Shown here: piece after piece, positions 17,038-29,665 of the stretch
Layout: each line of letters begins with the position of its first letter
How positions within the stretch are numbered: position 1 is the stretch's first letter
Origin: Exiguobacterium acetylicum DSM 20416
GTDB taxonomy: Bacteria; Bacillota; Bacilli; Exiguobacteriales; Exiguobacteriaceae
Assembly: GCF_000702605.1 (NCBI RefSeq)
Contig: NZ_JNIR01000001.1
Coordinates: 1,974,501-2,038,500, forward strand
Length of the DNA stretch: 64,000 nt
Direction: 5' to 3'
Position numbers and translations under genes: made by a program
The notes under the pieces: model-generated
Databases searched by the model: none
Told to the model about the DNA's origin: nothing
Seen by the model: the letters and a program-made list of their open reading frames with translations, nothing else

Positions 17038-18435
17038 TTATCCGATTGAACCTTCCATCTCGAACTTGATGAGACGGTTCATTTCGACCGCATATTCCAT
17101 TGGAAGTTCTTTCGTGAATGGCTCGATGAAGCCCATGACGATCATTTCCGTTGCTTCCTCTTGTGAGATCCCGCGGCTCATGAGGTAGAACAATTGCTCT
17201 TCCGAGACCTTCGAGACTTTCGCTTCGTGCTCGAGCGAAATGTTATCGTTGAGGATTTCGTTGTACGGAATTGTATCCGACGTCGATTGGTTATCCATGA
17301 TGAGCGTATCACATTCGATGTTCGAACGTGCGCCTGTCGCTTTACGTCCGAAGTGAACGATACCACGGTACGTGACTTTACCACCGTGTTTTGAAATCGA
17401 CTTCGAGACGATCGTCGACGACGTGTTCGGTGCTAAGTGAATCATCTTCGCACCCGCATCTTGGTGTTGACCTTTACCTGCGATTGCGATTGACAATGTC
17501 ATACCACGTGAACCTTCACCTTTGAGGATGACGGCTGGGTATTTCATCGTCAGTTTCGAACCGATGTTACCATCGACCCATTCCATCGTTGCGCCAGCTT
17601 CACAGATTGCACGCTTCGTAACGAGGTTGTAGACGTTGTTCGCCCAGTTTTGGATCGTCGTGTAACGGCAGTAAGCGTTTTTGTTGATGAAGATCTCAAC
17701 GACCGCTGAGTGAAGCGAGTTCGTCGTGTAGACCGGTGCTGTACATCCTTCGACGTAGTGAACCGATGCTTCGTCATCAACGATGATCAACGTCCGCTCG
17801 AATTGACCCATGTTTTCCGAGTTGATCCGGAAGTAGGCTTGAAGCGGCGTGTCGACTTTAACACCTTTTGGTACGTAGATGAACGATCCACCTGACCAGA
17901 CCGCTGTGTTCAAAGCTGCGAACTTGTTGTCTGTTGGCGGAATCAATTTCCCGAAGTACTCACGGAAAATATCTTCGTTCTCTTTTAACGCTGTATCTGT
18001 ATCTTTGAAGACGACACCGATTTCTTCGAGGTCTTCTTTCATGTTGTGGTAGACAACCTCTGACTCGTACTGAGCCGAGACACCTGCCAAGTATTTTTGC
18101 TCTGCTTCTGGAATACCGAGTTTGTCAAACGTACGTTTGATTTCTTCTGGTACTTCATCCCACGATTTCTCTGCCCGTTCAGACGGCTTGACGTAATACG
18201 TGATGTCGTCGAAGTTCAATTCTGAGAGATCGCCACCCCACGCTGGCATTGCTTGTTCGTTGAAGATCTTGAGTGATTTCAAACGGAAATCAAGCATCCA
18301 TTGTGGTTCTTCCTTCATTTTCGAGATCGTTTCGACGACTTCAGTCGTCAAGCCACGTCCAGAACGGAAGATCGAGATATCGCGATCGTGGAAACCATAT
18401 TTATAATCGCCAATTTCCGGCATGTTCTTTGCCAT
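17038..18435 (-). CDS. sufB: Fe-S cluster scaffold subunit SufB
   Basis: 465 residues, equal to Bacillus SufB. Core scaffold of the SufBC2D complex on which Fe-S clusters are assembled from SufS/SufU sulfur. Matching features: YEVVYHNMK block, [12 protein letters not shown], a beta-helix core, the [11 protein letters not shown] segment and the C-terminal [17 protein letters not shown]. The second ATG (18435) is preferred because AGGAGG is 8 nt upstream; the first (18441) is only 2 nt from it. Last gene of the operon. Confidence 0.97.
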   Translation of the reverse strand: MAKNMPEIGDYKYGFHDRDISIFRSGRGLTTEVVETISKMKEEPQWMLDFRLKSLKIFNEQAMPAWGGDLSELNFDDITYYVKPSERAEKSWDEVPEEIKRTFDKLGIPEAEQKYLAGVSAQYESEVVYHNMKEDLEEIGVVFKDTDTALKENEDIFREYFGKLIPPTDNKFAALNTAVWSGGSFIYVPKGVKVDTPLQAYFRINSENMGQFERTLIIVDDEASVHYVEGCTAPVYTTNSLHSAVVEIFINKNAYCRYTTIQNWANNVYNLVTKRAICEAGATMEWVDGNIGSKLTMKYPAVILKGEGSRGMTLSIAIAGKGQHQDAGAKMIHLAPNTSSTIVSKSISKHGGKVTYRGIVHFGRKATGARSNIECDTLIMDNQSTSDTIPYNEILNDNISLEHEAKVSKVSEEQLFYLMSRGISQEEATEMIVMGFIEPFTKELPMEYAVEMNRLIKFEMEGSIG

Positions 18436-18471
18436 GTTCATTTCCTCCTCTTACTTGCTTGTGACCGAAGT

Positions 18472-21398
<2,927 letters not shown>

Positions 21399-21416
21399 CA
21401 TGCTTCCTCCCTCGTC

Positions 21417-22202
21417 TTACGCTTTTGTTTCGATTTCGACGTCTTCGATGCCGAGTTCTTTTTTAACCCAGTCATAACCTTCTGCTTCGAGACGGTGTGC
21501 GAGTTCTTTACCACCAGACATGACGATTTTTCCGCCCATCATGATGTGGATGAAGTCTGGCTCGATATAGTTCAAGAGACGTTGGTAGTGCGTGATGATC
21601 AAGCAACCGAATTCAGGTGAACGCATTTCGTTGACACCTTTTGCGACGACTTTCAATGCATCGATATCAAGACCTGAATCGATTTCATCAAGAATCGCGA
21701 TTGCTGGTTTAAGCATCATCATTTGAAGAATTTCGTTACGTTTCTTTTCTCCACCAGAGAAACCTTCGTTGAGGTAACGGTGTGCCATTTCTGAAGGCAT
21801 CTCGAGAAGACCCATTTGTGAATCAAGCTCACGGATGAACTTCATGAGTGAGATTTCATCGCCTTCTTCACGACGCGAGTTAATCGCTGAACGAAGGAAG
21901 TCTGAGTTCGTGACACCACTGATTTCACTTGGGTACTGCATTGCGAGGAACATACCCGCTTGTGCGCGCTCATCGACTTCCATGTCGAGGACGTCTTCGC
22001 CGTCAAGTGTGACTGAACCAGATGTCACTTCGTACGACGGGTGACCCATCAATGCTGATGCGAGTGTTGATTTACCTGTCCCGTTTGGTCCCATGACCGC
22101 GTGGATTTCCCCGCCTTTGATTTCCAAGTTGACGCCTTTCAAGATTTCCTTGCCGTCGATCGCGACGTGTAGATCTTCAATCTTCAAGTGTGAAGCCTTC
22201 AT
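21417..22202 (-). CDS. sufC: Fe-S assembly ATPase SufC
   Basis: 261-residue cytosolic ABC-type ATPase that powers the SufBD scaffold. Walker A GPNGTGKST (about 36-44), signature FSGGEKKRNEI (about 148), Walker B AILDEIDSGLD (about 172) and switch His in IITHYQRLL are intact. First gene of the operon; the start at 22202 has GGAGGG 9 nt upstream, whereas the frame continues 24 nt further without a site. Confidence 0.96.
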   Translation of the reverse strand: MKASHLKIEDLHVAIDGKEILKGVNLEIKGGEIHAVMGPNGTGKSTLASALMGHPSYEVTSGSVTLDGEDVLDMEVDERAQAGMFLAMQYPSEISGVTNSDFLRSAINSRREEGDEISLMKFIRELDSQMGLLEMPSEMAHRYLNEGFSGGEKKRNEILQMMMLKPAIAILDEIDSGLDIDALKVVAKGVNEMRSPEFGCLIITHYQRLLNYIEPDFIHIMMGGKIVMSGGKELAHRLEAEGYDWVKKELGIEDVEIETKA

Positions 22203-22263
22203 GTTAGAATCCCTCCATCTATTCATTTCGTGACTGACGATTCAGAACACGAGCGTTACTAAT

Positions 22264-22306
22264 TTAGTATCATTCTAATCTTAAAGAAACATGGCGTATT
22301 ATTCAA
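22264..22306 (-). promoter_or_regulatory. suf operon promoter with a PerR/Fur-like box at the -10
   Basis: Minus strand: TTGAAT (22301-22306), 17 bp, TAAGAT (22278-22283). Directly downstream and touching the -10 is TTAGAATGATACTAA (22264-22278), a 7-1-7 palindrome-like sequence close to the PerR/Fur-family consensus TTATAATNATTATAA. Repression by a metal- or peroxide-sensing Fur-family protein is plausible but inferred. Confidence 0.6.
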
Positions 22307-22335
22307 GCGTCATCGCTCGCTGATTTTTCTCAAAA

Positions 22336-23586
22336 TCATGCGTTTTGTTGAGAATCATTCGAAAGTTTCACCGGTTCCTCCAGTTCCTCGATCGTCGAAC
22401 CCCGATGAATCCGTTGTGACAGTAAGAGTAGTGGTATTCCGAATAATGTCAAGCCCGCTAATATCCCGAAAATCGGTAACGGACGGTCCGCTCCATATAA
22501 ACTTAACAAATGTCCTCCGGCGATCGGACCGATGGATTGTCCGATCGACGTCAAGCCCATCGCCCCGAAATAACTGCCCCGTAATTCCGGTTTGGCAAAC
22601 CGATCGGTCAAGATGTCGGTCATCGTGAACATCATGACTTCCCCGCACGTGAAGATAACCATCGCGACAACCATCAGCCAAATTGAACTCACATTACCGA
22701 TGATGAACAATCCGATCGCAACTGTCGCAATCCCGGTCGTGATCGAGACGAGCGGTGACGTTTTGACACCGAACTTCATGATCGGATACTGCACGATCAA
22801 GACGGTGATCGCATTGATCGTGATCAAGATCGCATAGAGTGTCTTTCCGCCTTCAAGCAGTGACGTCTCCGTCAAGAACTGTGGCAAGGTCGAGTTGAAC
22901 TGGCTGTAACCAAAGACCCCGAAGATAATGCCGGCGAGTGCGAGTGTAAAGGCGATGTCCGTCCGTAACAGACGAACCGTCGCTCCGAACGAGACCTTCT
23001 TGCCACCGTGCGTCTCGGTGATCGGATGACGTTTGAATAAGAATCCAATCATCACCCCGTACACGATATAGACGAACGCCGTGATGTAAAACGTCGCTGA
23101 CGTGTTCCCCGCACTCAGCAGTAAGGCGATTCCCGGTCCGATCGCTGCTGCGATGTTGATCATCGCGTAACGGATATTGAAGACGAATAATCGGTTCGCT
23201 TCGTCCGTCGTATCACTGATCAAGGCACGAGCAGATGGCTCGAAGATTGAGCGACAGACTCCGTTTAAAGCACTGAGCGTAAAGAACGCCCAAAATGTCT
23301 CGACTTGTGCCAGCGCAATGAAGACGATCGCGAACCCAATCGTTCCGGCGAGCATCATCGCCCGGCGACCATACCGGTCCGACAATGTACCGCCGATGAA
23401 GCTCATGACAAGACTGGCGATCGCTGAGATACTGAGGACCCAGCCAACATCGACCGGATCGAATTTCAAAACGGTCGTCATGTAGATGGCGAAGAACGGC
23501 ATCGTGATGAACGTTCCGAGACGTGAGAAAAACGTTCCAAACAAGACCCCGAGTGTCAACGGATGCAGTTGACGAATGCGTTGCAT
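22336..23586 (-). CDS. major facilitator superfamily transporter
   Basis: 416 residues with 12 predicted membrane helices and the MFS loop motif GGTLSDRYGRRAMML between helices 2 and 3. Likely a drug or metabolite exporter (DHA1-like); the substrate is not clear. The ATG at 23586 has AGGGGGA 5 nt upstream; the longer frame has none. The stop lies close to the suf promoter. Confidence 0.87.
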   Translation of the reverse strand: MQRIRQLHPLTLGVLFGTFFSRLGTFITMPFFAIYMTTVLKFDPVDVGWVLSISAIASLVMSFIGGTLSDRYGRRAMMLAGTIGFAIVFIALAQVETFWAFFTLSALNGVCRSIFEPSARALISDTTDEANRLFVFNIRYAMINIAAAIGPGIALLLSAGNTSATFYITAFVYIVYGVMIGFLFKRHPITETHGGKKVSFGATVRLLRTDIAFTLALAGIIFGVFGYSQFNSTLPQFLTETSLLEGGKTLYAILITINAITVLIVQYPIMKFGVKTSPLVSITTGIATVAIGLFIIGNVSSIWLMVVAMVIFTCGEVMMFTMTDILTDRFAKPELRGSYFGAMGLTSIGQSIGPIAGGHLLSLYGADRPLPIFGILAGLTLFGIPLLLLSQRIHRGSTIEELEEPVKLSNDSQQNA

Positions 23587-23617
23587 ATGATTCCCCCTAA
23601 CCCCTGTTTCAGACAAA

Positions 23618-23651
23618 TGAAAAGCATCCTTCCATTATATAGGAAGGATGC
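23618..23651 (-). terminator. terminator of the metNPQ operon
   Basis: GCATCCTTCC and GGAAGGATGC form a 10-bp stem with an 8-nt loop, followed on the minus strand by TTTTCATTT, 14 nt after the metQ stop. Confidence 0.82.
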
Positions 23652-23665
23652 CGGATTCGGTGAAC

Positions 23666-24499
23666 TTATTTACTGACTGGAACGACCGCACCTTTGTACT
23701 TGTCGAGGATCCAATCTTGGTTTTTCTTCTCGTGCAGCACGTCAAGAAGTGCTGTGACACGCTTGTCTTTCTCATCGCCGTCACGTGTAACGATGATGTT
23801 GACGTATGGTGACGACTCATCTTCTGAAGCAATTGCGTCTTTCAACGGGTTCAAACCGTTATCGATCGCATAGTTCGTGTTGATGAGGACGGCGTCGCCT
23901 TCATTGTTTTTGTAAGCTTGCGGAAGCGGCGATGCTTCGATGTTCGTCTTGAACTTAAGTTTCTTCGGGTTCTCCGCGATATCACCGAGTTGTGCATCTG
24001 TCGTTTTACCATCTTTAAGCTTAATCAATCCTTCGTTTTGAAGGAACGTCAAGACACGACCGCGTTCCGCGACGTTTGAGCTCGTCAGGATCGTTGCACC
24101 GTTTGGCAACTTATCGAGTGACTTGTATTTCTTCGAGTAGATCCCGAGTGGTTCAACGTGGACGCCACCTGCGTTCGCGAACTTATATGATTTGTTTTCT
24201 TTCTCTTGTTGCTCGAGATACGGTACGTGCTGGAAGTAGTTCGCATCGATTTCTTTTGAAGCGAGTGCTTTGTTCGGAAGTACGTAATCTTGGAACTTCT
24301 TGATTTCAAGCTTGTAACCTTTTTCTTCGTATTCTTTTTTAACGTGCTCAAGAATCTCAGCGTGCGGTACGTTTGATGCACCAACGACGAGTGTCTTGTC
24401 GTCGCTACCTGATCCTGATGATTTTTCACCACATGCAGCAAGGCTGATTGCTAAAACGGATACAGCGGCAGTACCTACGAATTTTTTCCAAGTTTTCAT
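23666..24499 (-). CDS. metQ: methionine-binding lipoprotein MetQ
   Basis: 277 residues. Lipoprotein signal peptide with lipobox ISLAAC (Cys about 23) and low-complexity linker, then a NlpA-family domain (LVVGASNVPHAEILEHVK, EIKKFQDYVLPNKALASKEIDANYFQH). Binds D/L-methionine outside the membrane for the MetNP transporter. Third gene of metN-metP-metQ under the SAM riboswitch. Confidence 0.95.
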   Translation of the reverse strand: MKTWKKFVGTAAVSVLAISLAACGEKSSGSGSDDKTLVVGASNVPHAEILEHVKKEYEEKGYKLEIKKFQDYVLPNKALASKEIDANYFQHVPYLEQQEKENKSYKFANAGGVHVEPLGIYSKKYKSLDKLPNGATILTSSNVAERGRVLTFLQNEGLIKLKDGKTTDAQLGDIAENPKKLKFKTNIEASPLPQAYKNNEGDAVLINTNYAIDNGLNPLKDAIASEDESSPYVNIIVTRDGDEKDKRVTALLDVLHEKKNQDWILDKYKGAVVPVSK

Positions 24500-24531
24500 G
24501 AATGATTCCTCCAATATGATTAAGATTCGAA

Positions 24532-25197
24532 TTAACGTTTATCAATTGCGCGGATCAGCAAGTCACCAATGATTTGGATGACGAAGACGATCGCTAAGAT
24601 TAAGAGTGTTGCAATGACGATGACATCGTTTTGAGAACGCTGGAATCCTTCGATGAAGGCCATGTCCCCAAGTCCACCTCCGCCGACTACTCCGGCCATT
24701 GCCGTATAACCGACAAGTGAGACGAGTGTAACCGTGATACCTGAAACGATGGCAGGCAACGCTTCCGGGATTAAGACTTTATAGATGATTTGGAACTTCG
24801 TCGCACCCATCGATTCGGCTGCCTCGATGACACCTTTATCGACTTCGCGTAACGCGAGTTCAACCATCCGACCGTAGAACGGTGCAGCACCGAAGATCAG
24901 TGCCGGTAATGCTGCCGTTGGTCCGAGGAACGAACCGACGATTGCTGTCGTGAATGGAATCAATAAGATCAGTAAGATGATGAACGGAATCGAACGGAAA
25001 ACGTTGACGACCAAGCTCAAGATTGAATAAAACGCCCGATTCTTGAATAATAACTCTTCGTTTGTTGCATACAATAATAGACCAATGATCAAACCGAGAA
25101 CGAATGTCGAAACCCCAGCGATTGCCGTCATATAGACGGTACTGCCTGTCGCTTCCCACACCATGTCCCAGTCTAGGTTGTCAAAGAATGAAATCAT
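24532..25197 (-). CDS. metP: methionine ABC transporter permease MetP
   Basis: 221 residues, five to six membrane helices and the ABC permease EAA loop (EAAESMGATKFQIIYKVLIPEALP, about residues 125-148). Works with MetN and MetQ. Its ATG overlaps the metN stop by 4 bp. Confidence 0.95.
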   Translation of the reverse strand: MISFFDNLDWDMVWEATGSTVYMTAIAGVSTFVLGLIIGLLLYATNEELLFKNRAFYSILSLVVNVFRSIPFIILLILLIPFTTAIVGSFLGPTAALPALIFGAAPFYGRMVELALREVDKGVIEAAESMGATKFQIIYKVLIPEALPAIVSGITVTLVSLVGYTAMAGVVGGGGLGDMAFIEGFQRSQNDVIVIATLLILAIVFVIQIIGDLLIRAIDKR

Positions 25198-26216
25198 CGG
25201 TGATCCACCTCCACTTCAACATCACTGGCTTGAAGCTTCGTGATGACCGCTTGTGTTGCTTCTGTTTCCCCGATCAACTGAATGAACAGTGTACCGAGTG
25301 CCCCTTCCTGCGATTGACCGACGTTTCCGCCGATGATATTGAACAGGACCGGTGAATCCTTCATGACTTCCGCGAGGATCGGGCTTTCCGCCGTCGATCC
25401 GACGAACGTCAACTGAACGATCTTTCCGGTTGGGTATCGTTCGCGTAGTTTCGCGAACGTCAACTCGTTTTCCGACGGCGACGTCAATTGTTTGACGAAT
25501 TCTTTCGTCATCGCTTGTTTCGGATGACGGAAGACTTCTGCGACCGGACCTTGCTCAACGATTTTACCGGCTTCCATGACGGCGACCCGGTGACAGATTT
25601 TTTGAATGACGTGCATCTCGTGTGTGATCAAGACGATCGTCAGCTTCAGTTTTTCATTGATGTCGACGAGTAACTCAAGGATCGAGTCCGTCGTTTTCGG
25701 ATCGAGTGCACTGGTTGCCTCGTCACATAAGAGAACGTCTGGGTTTGATGCCAGTGCCCGAGCGATACCAACACGTTGCTTTTGACCGCCGGATAATTGC
25801 GATGGGTAAGCTTTTTCGCGTCCGTCAAGACCAACGAGTTGAATCAGTTCCGCAACCCGTTCCTTGCGGCGAGCTTTTGGAAAGCCACCGAGTTCGAGCG
25901 GGAACATGATGTTCTCCTCGACTGTTCGTGACCAAAGTAAGTTGAAGTGCTGGAATACCATTGAGACATTCTTGCGGACGCCTCGTAATTCTTTTGGTTT
26001 CAGTGATGTCATTTCGACACCATCGATTTGGATCGAACCACTCGTTGGTGCTTCGAGCATATTCAGTAATCGGATCAGGGTCGATTTCCCTGCTCCGGAA
26101 TAACCGATTATTCCAAAAATTTCACCGCGCTCGATTGTCAGATCAACATTCGCGACGGCTTCGACTGCTCCGCGCTTTGAGCGATAAATCTTTCCTACGT
26201 CTTGTAAACGAATCAC
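25194..26216 (-). CDS. metN: methionine ABC transporter ATPase MetN
   Basis: 340 residues, matching Bacillus MetN. Walker A GYSGAGKS (38-45), signature LSGGQKQRVGIARAL, Walker B LLCDEATSALDP, then a C-terminal NIL regulatory domain (about 265-340) that senses methionine. The start is a GTG at 26216: AGGAGGGAC lies 5 nt upstream and the protein then opens with IRLQDVGKIY. Any longer frame would read through the riboswitch terminator. Confidence 0.95.
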   Translation of the reverse strand: MIRLQDVGKIYRSKRGAVEAVANVDLTIERGEIFGIIGYSGAGKSTLIRLLNMLEAPTSGSIQIDGVEMTSLKPKELRGVRKNVSMVFQHFNLLWSRTVEENIMFPLELGGFPKARRKERVAELIQLVGLDGREKAYPSQLSGGQKQRVGIARALASNPDVLLCDEATSALDPKTTDSILELLVDINEKLKLTIVLITHEMHVIQKICHRVAVMEAGKIVEQGPVAEVFRHPKQAMTKEFVKQLTSPSENELTFAKLRERYPTGKIVQLTFVGSTAESPILAEVMKDSPVLFNIIGGNVGQSQEGALGTLFIQLIGETEATQAVITKLQASDVEVEVDHR

Positions 26217-26233
26217 TACTGTCCCTCCTAAAT

Positions 26234-26273
26234 AAAAAAGTGCGCGCGTTTTAGAGCAAACGCGCGCACTTTT
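26234..26273 (-). terminator. SAM riboswitch expression platform terminator
   Basis: AAAAGTGCGCGCGTTT and AAACGCGCGCACTTTT form a 16-bp stem; on the minus strand a run of T follows, 18 nt before the metN start. It is the OFF-state terminator. Confidence 0.9.
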
Positions 26274-26292
26274 CAGTACACAAAACCATTTG

Positions 26293-26397
26293 CTCTCATC
26301 TCCCAGACTTTTGTCTGCTGGAATTAGCACCACTTCGGATTAGATCCGCGGTTGCCGGGTTTCATCGGGCCAGTCCCTCCACCACTCTCGATAAGAG
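26293..26397 (-). ncRNA. SAM-I riboswitch (S-box)
   Basis: On the minus strand the conserved S-box core is clear: GTGGAGGGACTGGCCCGATG, AAACCCGGCAACC and GGTGCTAATTCC. The P1 helix is CTCTTATC with GATGAGAG. High SAM should stabilise the aptamer and let the downstream terminator form, shutting off methionine uptake. Confidence 0.97.
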
Positions 26398-26429
26398 TTT
26401 CGGTATTAAGTTTGTAGAATATATTCTGA

Positions 26430-26458
26430 ATATTAGCAGGGGTTATTTTTGTTGTCAA
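26430..26458 (-). promoter_or_regulatory. promoter of the S-box/metNPQ unit
   Basis: Minus strand TTGACA (26453-26458), 17-bp spacer, TAATAT (26430-26435). The -35 overlaps the last codons of mccB, so the two operons are packed tail to head. Confidence 0.85.
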
Positions 26459-27621
26459 ACAGTTTTTTCAGAAACTTTTTCGAGGAACGTGAAAGCACGT
26501 GTTAAGTCTTCTTTCAAATCTTCCGCATCCTCAAGTCCAACTGAAATCCGGACGAGACCGTCCGTGATACCGAGTTCTGCCCGACGTTCTGCTGGGATCG
26601 ACGCGTGCGTCATCCGTGCCGGAACCGAAATCAGACTCTCGACGGCACCAAGACTCTCAGCAAGTGTGAAGAAATGTGTCGCCTCGACGAGTTTTTCTGC
26701 GTTCGCTGCTGAACCGACATCAAAGCTGATCATCCCACCAAATCCAGTCGCTTGTTTCGCTTGGATCTCGTGACCAGGATGCGATGCAAGTCCTGGGTAG
26801 AAGATGTTCGAGACGATATCTTGCGCTTGTAAGAACGCGACGAGATCATGTGCTGTCTCTTCGATCGCATCCATCCGGATACCGAGTGTACGAAGACCAC
26901 GGACGAGCAAGAAGCTGTCTTGCGGTCCAAGCACGCCGCCTGTCGAGTTTTGGATGAAGTGCATCTCTTCGCCGAGCGCATCATCTTTGACGACGACAAG
27001 TCCAGCGACGACGTCCGAGTGTCCGCCGATGTATTTTGTCGCACTGTGCAAGACGATGTCTGCACCGAGTGCGAGTGGTTGTTGATGATATGGTGTCGCG
27101 AACGTGTTGTCGACGACGAGTTTAAGATCGTGACGTTTTGCGATTGTTGCGATTGCTTCGATGTCCGTTACTTTCAACAACGGGTTCGTCGGTGTTTCAA
27201 CGTAAACGATCTTCGTGTTGTCTTGAATCGCTGCTTCCGTCGCTGCAAGGTCCGTCGTATCGACGAATGTCACTTGGATGTTGAACTTCGGTAAGACGCG
27301 TTGCATCAAGCGGAACGTACCACCATAGACGTCATCTGTCATGACGATGTGATCACCAGACTCAAGCAAATGGAAGACGGCATGGATTGCTGCCATCCCA
27401 GAACCGAAGGCAAAACCACGTGCGCCGCCTTCAAGATCTGCAATCAATCGTTCGATGCTCGTCCGTGTCGGGTTCGCTGTTCGTGAGTATTCATATCCGT
27501 CCTTGAGTTGACCGATTTTATCCTGCTTGTATGTGCTTGTTTGATAGATCGGTGGTGTGACGGCTCCTGTTGCCCGGTCGACACCTGTTCCTCCATGAAT
27601 CAATGCTGTCTTCTTACGCAT
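26455..27621 (-). CDS. mccB: cystathionine gamma-lyase/homocysteine lyase MccB-type
   Basis: 388-residue PLP enzyme of the Cys/Met metabolism family; splits cystathionine to cysteine. PLP-lysine in LHSATKYIGGHSDVVAG (about residue 195); opening ALIHGGTGVDRATGAVTPPIYQTSTY is typical. Gamma- and beta-lyases are hard to tell apart; the mccA partner favours reverse transsulfuration (MccB). The ATG at 27621 with AAAGGTGG overlaps the mccA end by 8 nt. Confidence 0.9.
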   Translation of the reverse strand: MRKKTALIHGGTGVDRATGAVTPPIYQTSTYKQDKIGQLKDGYEYSRTANPTRTSIERLIADLEGGARGFAFGSGMAAIHAVFHLLESGDHIVMTDDVYGGTFRLMQRVLPKFNIQVTFVDTTDLAATEAAIQDNTKIVYVETPTNPLLKVTDIEAIATIAKRHDLKLVVDNTFATPYHQQPLALGADIVLHSATKYIGGHSDVVAGLVVVKDDALGEEMHFIQNSTGGVLGPQDSFLLVRGLRTLGIRMDAIEETAHDLVAFLQAQDIVSNIFYPGLASHPGHEIQAKQATGFGGMISFDVGSAANAEKLVEATHFFTLAESLGAVESLISVPARMTHASIPAERRAELGITDGLVRISVGLEDAEDLKEDLTRAFTFLEKVSEKTV

Positions 27622-28537
27622 GAGTTTCGTCCACCTTTTCAAAGATTTGTTGGCTTAAATAGCGTTCGGCACTGTCTGCGAAGACGGTGACGATCGTACT
27701 GCCGGGGTGACGCTTTGCGATATCAAGCGCAGCAACGAGCGCTGCACCTGCTGAACTACCAACGAGTAATCCTTCGCGAGCGGCGAGTGTATGGACCGCA
27801 TCAAACGCATCACGGTCAGAAATCGTATGAATCTCGTCAACGAGTTCACGCGGAACGAGACTTGGCCATTTTGCTGTTCCAATGCCTTCCGTCTTGTGCG
27901 GACCGGCTGGACCACCGTTTAAGACGGAGCCTTCCGGTTCGACGATTGCTGCTTTTGTACCGAGACGTTGTTTTAAGAAGTCCGCTGTTCCGGCGAACGT
28001 ACCACCTGAACCACAACCGGCAACGAACCAGTCGATGTGCGGCAAGTCCGCAATCAGCTCAGGACCGAGTGTCCGCTGATACGTGACTGGGTTCTCTTCG
28101 TTTTCGAATTGTAACGGAACGTAACTGTTCGGAATTTCCTGACCGAGTTCTTTTGCCCGGTCGATCGCCCCTTGCATATCGAGTTCAGTTGGCGTGTTGA
28201 CGACGGTTGCGCCGAGTGCCCGCATCAACGTCTGCTTTTCCTGACTGAATTTTTCCGGAACGACACAGATGACTTGGAGATCGTATTTTTTAGCGGCGAG
28301 CGCCAAGCCGATGCCGGTATTCCCGGCTGTCGGCTCGATGATCGTACCGCCTGGTGTCACATGTCCGTTTTCGATTGCTGCATCAACGAGTTGAATGCCA
28401 AGGCGGTCTTTGACGCTGCCCCCAGGGTTCATCCATTCGAGCTTCGCCAAAATGCGCGTACCAGCAGGCAAATCGAATGAAGTGATCTCGTAGAGTGGTG
28501 TGTTTCCGACGAGGTCGCGGACGTTGTTCGCGATCAT
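27614..28537 (-). CDS. mccA: cystathionine beta-synthase/cysteine synthase family MccA
   Basis: 307-residue PLP beta-family enzyme. PLP-lysine in [11 protein letters not shown] (about residue 40) and phosphate-loop [12 protein letters not shown] (about 67). With mccB and luxS it probably joins homocysteine to O-acetylserine to make cystathionine, as MccA does in Bacillus. The start at 28537 forms an ATGA overlap with the luxS stop; an earlier start would extend into luxS. Confidence 0.9.
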   Translation of the reverse strand: MIANNVRDLVGNTPLYEITSFDLPAGTRILAKLEWMNPGGSVKDRLGIQLVDAAIENGHVTPGGTIIEPTAGNTGIGLALAAKKYDLQVICVVPEKFSQEKQTLMRALGATVVNTPTELDMQGAIDRAKELGQEIPNSYVPLQFENEENPVTYQRTLGPELIADLPHIDWFVAGCGSGGTFAGTADFLKQRLGTKAAIVEPEGSVLNGGPAGPHKTEGIGTAKWPSLVPRELVDEIHTISDRDAFDAVHTLAAREGLLVGSSAGAALVAALDIAKRHPGSTIVTVFADSAERYLSQQIFEKVDETHA

Positions 28538-28998
28538 CCGAAGACGATGTCCCATTCATCACGACCGGCAAGCATTTTCTCGGCATAGTGCTTCGCTCCT
28601 TTGAGGTCATGTGCGCTCGCAAATCCACATTGGACTTCGTTTTGCGCTGGAATCTCTTCTGCTGCGAGGACGTCATTCAATGTTTTCTCAACGAGTTCGC
28701 TCATTTTTTCGACCGAGTCGAAGTTCATCATCGCCATGTAGAAACCTGTTTGGCATCCCATTGGCGAGACATCAATGACATCATCCGAGTAGTTGCGGAT
28801 GTTTTCAGCAAGTAAGTGCTCGAGTGTGTGCATCGCACGCATCGGCATTTGCTCAACGTTTGGTTGCGTGAAACGGATATCGTATTTGACGACTTGGTCG
28901 ACTTTACCTTCTTTATAACCCGCGACGCGGATATAAGGTGCTTTGACTTTCGTGTGATCCAGGTTAAAGCTTTCGACGTTCATTTTTTGAAGTGCCAT
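28534..28998 (-). CDS. luxS: S-ribosylhomocysteine lyase LuxS
   Basis: 154 residues. Cleaves S-ribosylhomocysteine into homocysteine and the autoinducer-2 precursor DPD. Metal site HTLEHL (about 53-58) and third ligand Cys in [11 protein letters not shown] (about 123) are intact, with [13 protein letters not shown] carrying the catalytic cysteine. Sits between yrrT and mccA, in the place where Bacillus has mtnN. Confidence 0.97.
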   Translation of the reverse strand: MALQKMNVESFNLDHTKVKAPYIRVAGYKEGKVDQVVKYDIRFTQPNVEQMPMRAMHTLEHLLAENIRNYSDDVIDVSPMGCQTGFYMAMMNFDSVEKMSELVEKTLNDVLAAEEIPAQNEVQCGFASAHDLKGAKHYAEKMLAGRDEWDIVFG

Positions 28999-29001
28999 GA
29001 T

Positions 29002-29640
29002 TTATTCCCCCATTTTCTCGGCTTCTACGAGCCAGACGAAGTGATTGTATTGTATAAATTTAACAGTGAATCCCCGTGCTGTAAACAATTCTTCCATGAC
29101 TGGAATCAAAGGGTAGAACTCGCGTTCGAGATCTTCCGCTAACGCATCGAACCCTTGAGCACGTGCTTCGCGTATCGTTTGCAAGCGTGCCTCTTCTGAG
29201 ACGAACATCGTATCCGCGTAGACGATTTTTCCGTCTGCCGGTAAATGTGATGCCATCAGTTCGATTGCTTCTCCCTTTTCCTCATCCGTTAGATGATGAA
29301 ACGCATACGTGGAGACGAAACTGCGTGCTTCCTTCGCTTCGAACGAGAGGAAGTGACCATCCTGTACATCAAGCGATGGAATCTTTTCCTTCAGGATCGC
29401 CCGCATTTCCGGACTTGGTTCGACGGCGAGTACGGCGTCGTGACGTGCCAGAAGACGTTGTGTCAGGTTCCCTGTGCCTGCTCCGAATTCAATGACCGGC
29501 GACTGCGCTTTATCCGCTACTGTATCCAAAATCTCATCGTATCGACGAAAAACCTCTTTATACTCCGGATCGTGTCCGGTTACTGTCTCGTCATACGTCG
29601 ATGCCCATTCTGTGAAAACATCCATAAAACGTACTGTCAT
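29002..29640 (-). CDS. yrrT: class I SAM-dependent methyltransferase YrrT
   Basis: 212 residues with a Rossmann SAM site EFGAGTGNLTQRLL (about 51-64). Orthologue of YrrT by position at the head of the methyl-cycle/transsulfuration operon; the substrate is unknown. ATGGAGGACG lies 8 nt before the start. 3 nt from luxS. Confidence 0.87.
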   Translation of the reverse strand: MTVRFMDVFTEWASTYDETVTGHDPEYKEVFRRYDEILDTVADKAQSPVIEFGAGTGNLTQRLLARHDAVLAVEPSPEMRAILKEKIPSLDVQDGHFLSFEAKEARSFVSTYAFHHLTDEEKGEAIELMASHLPADGKIVYADTMFVSEEARLQTIREARAQGFDALAEDLEREFYPLIPVMEELFTARGFTVKFIQYNHFVWLVEAEKMGE

Positions 29641-29665
29641 GCCTTGTCGTCCTCCATCTCACCAG

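Noticed and set aside
22324-22352. Hairpin TTCTCAACAAAA/TTTTGAGAA at the end of the MFS gene
   Set aside because: No T tract on the minus strand, so not a convincing terminator.
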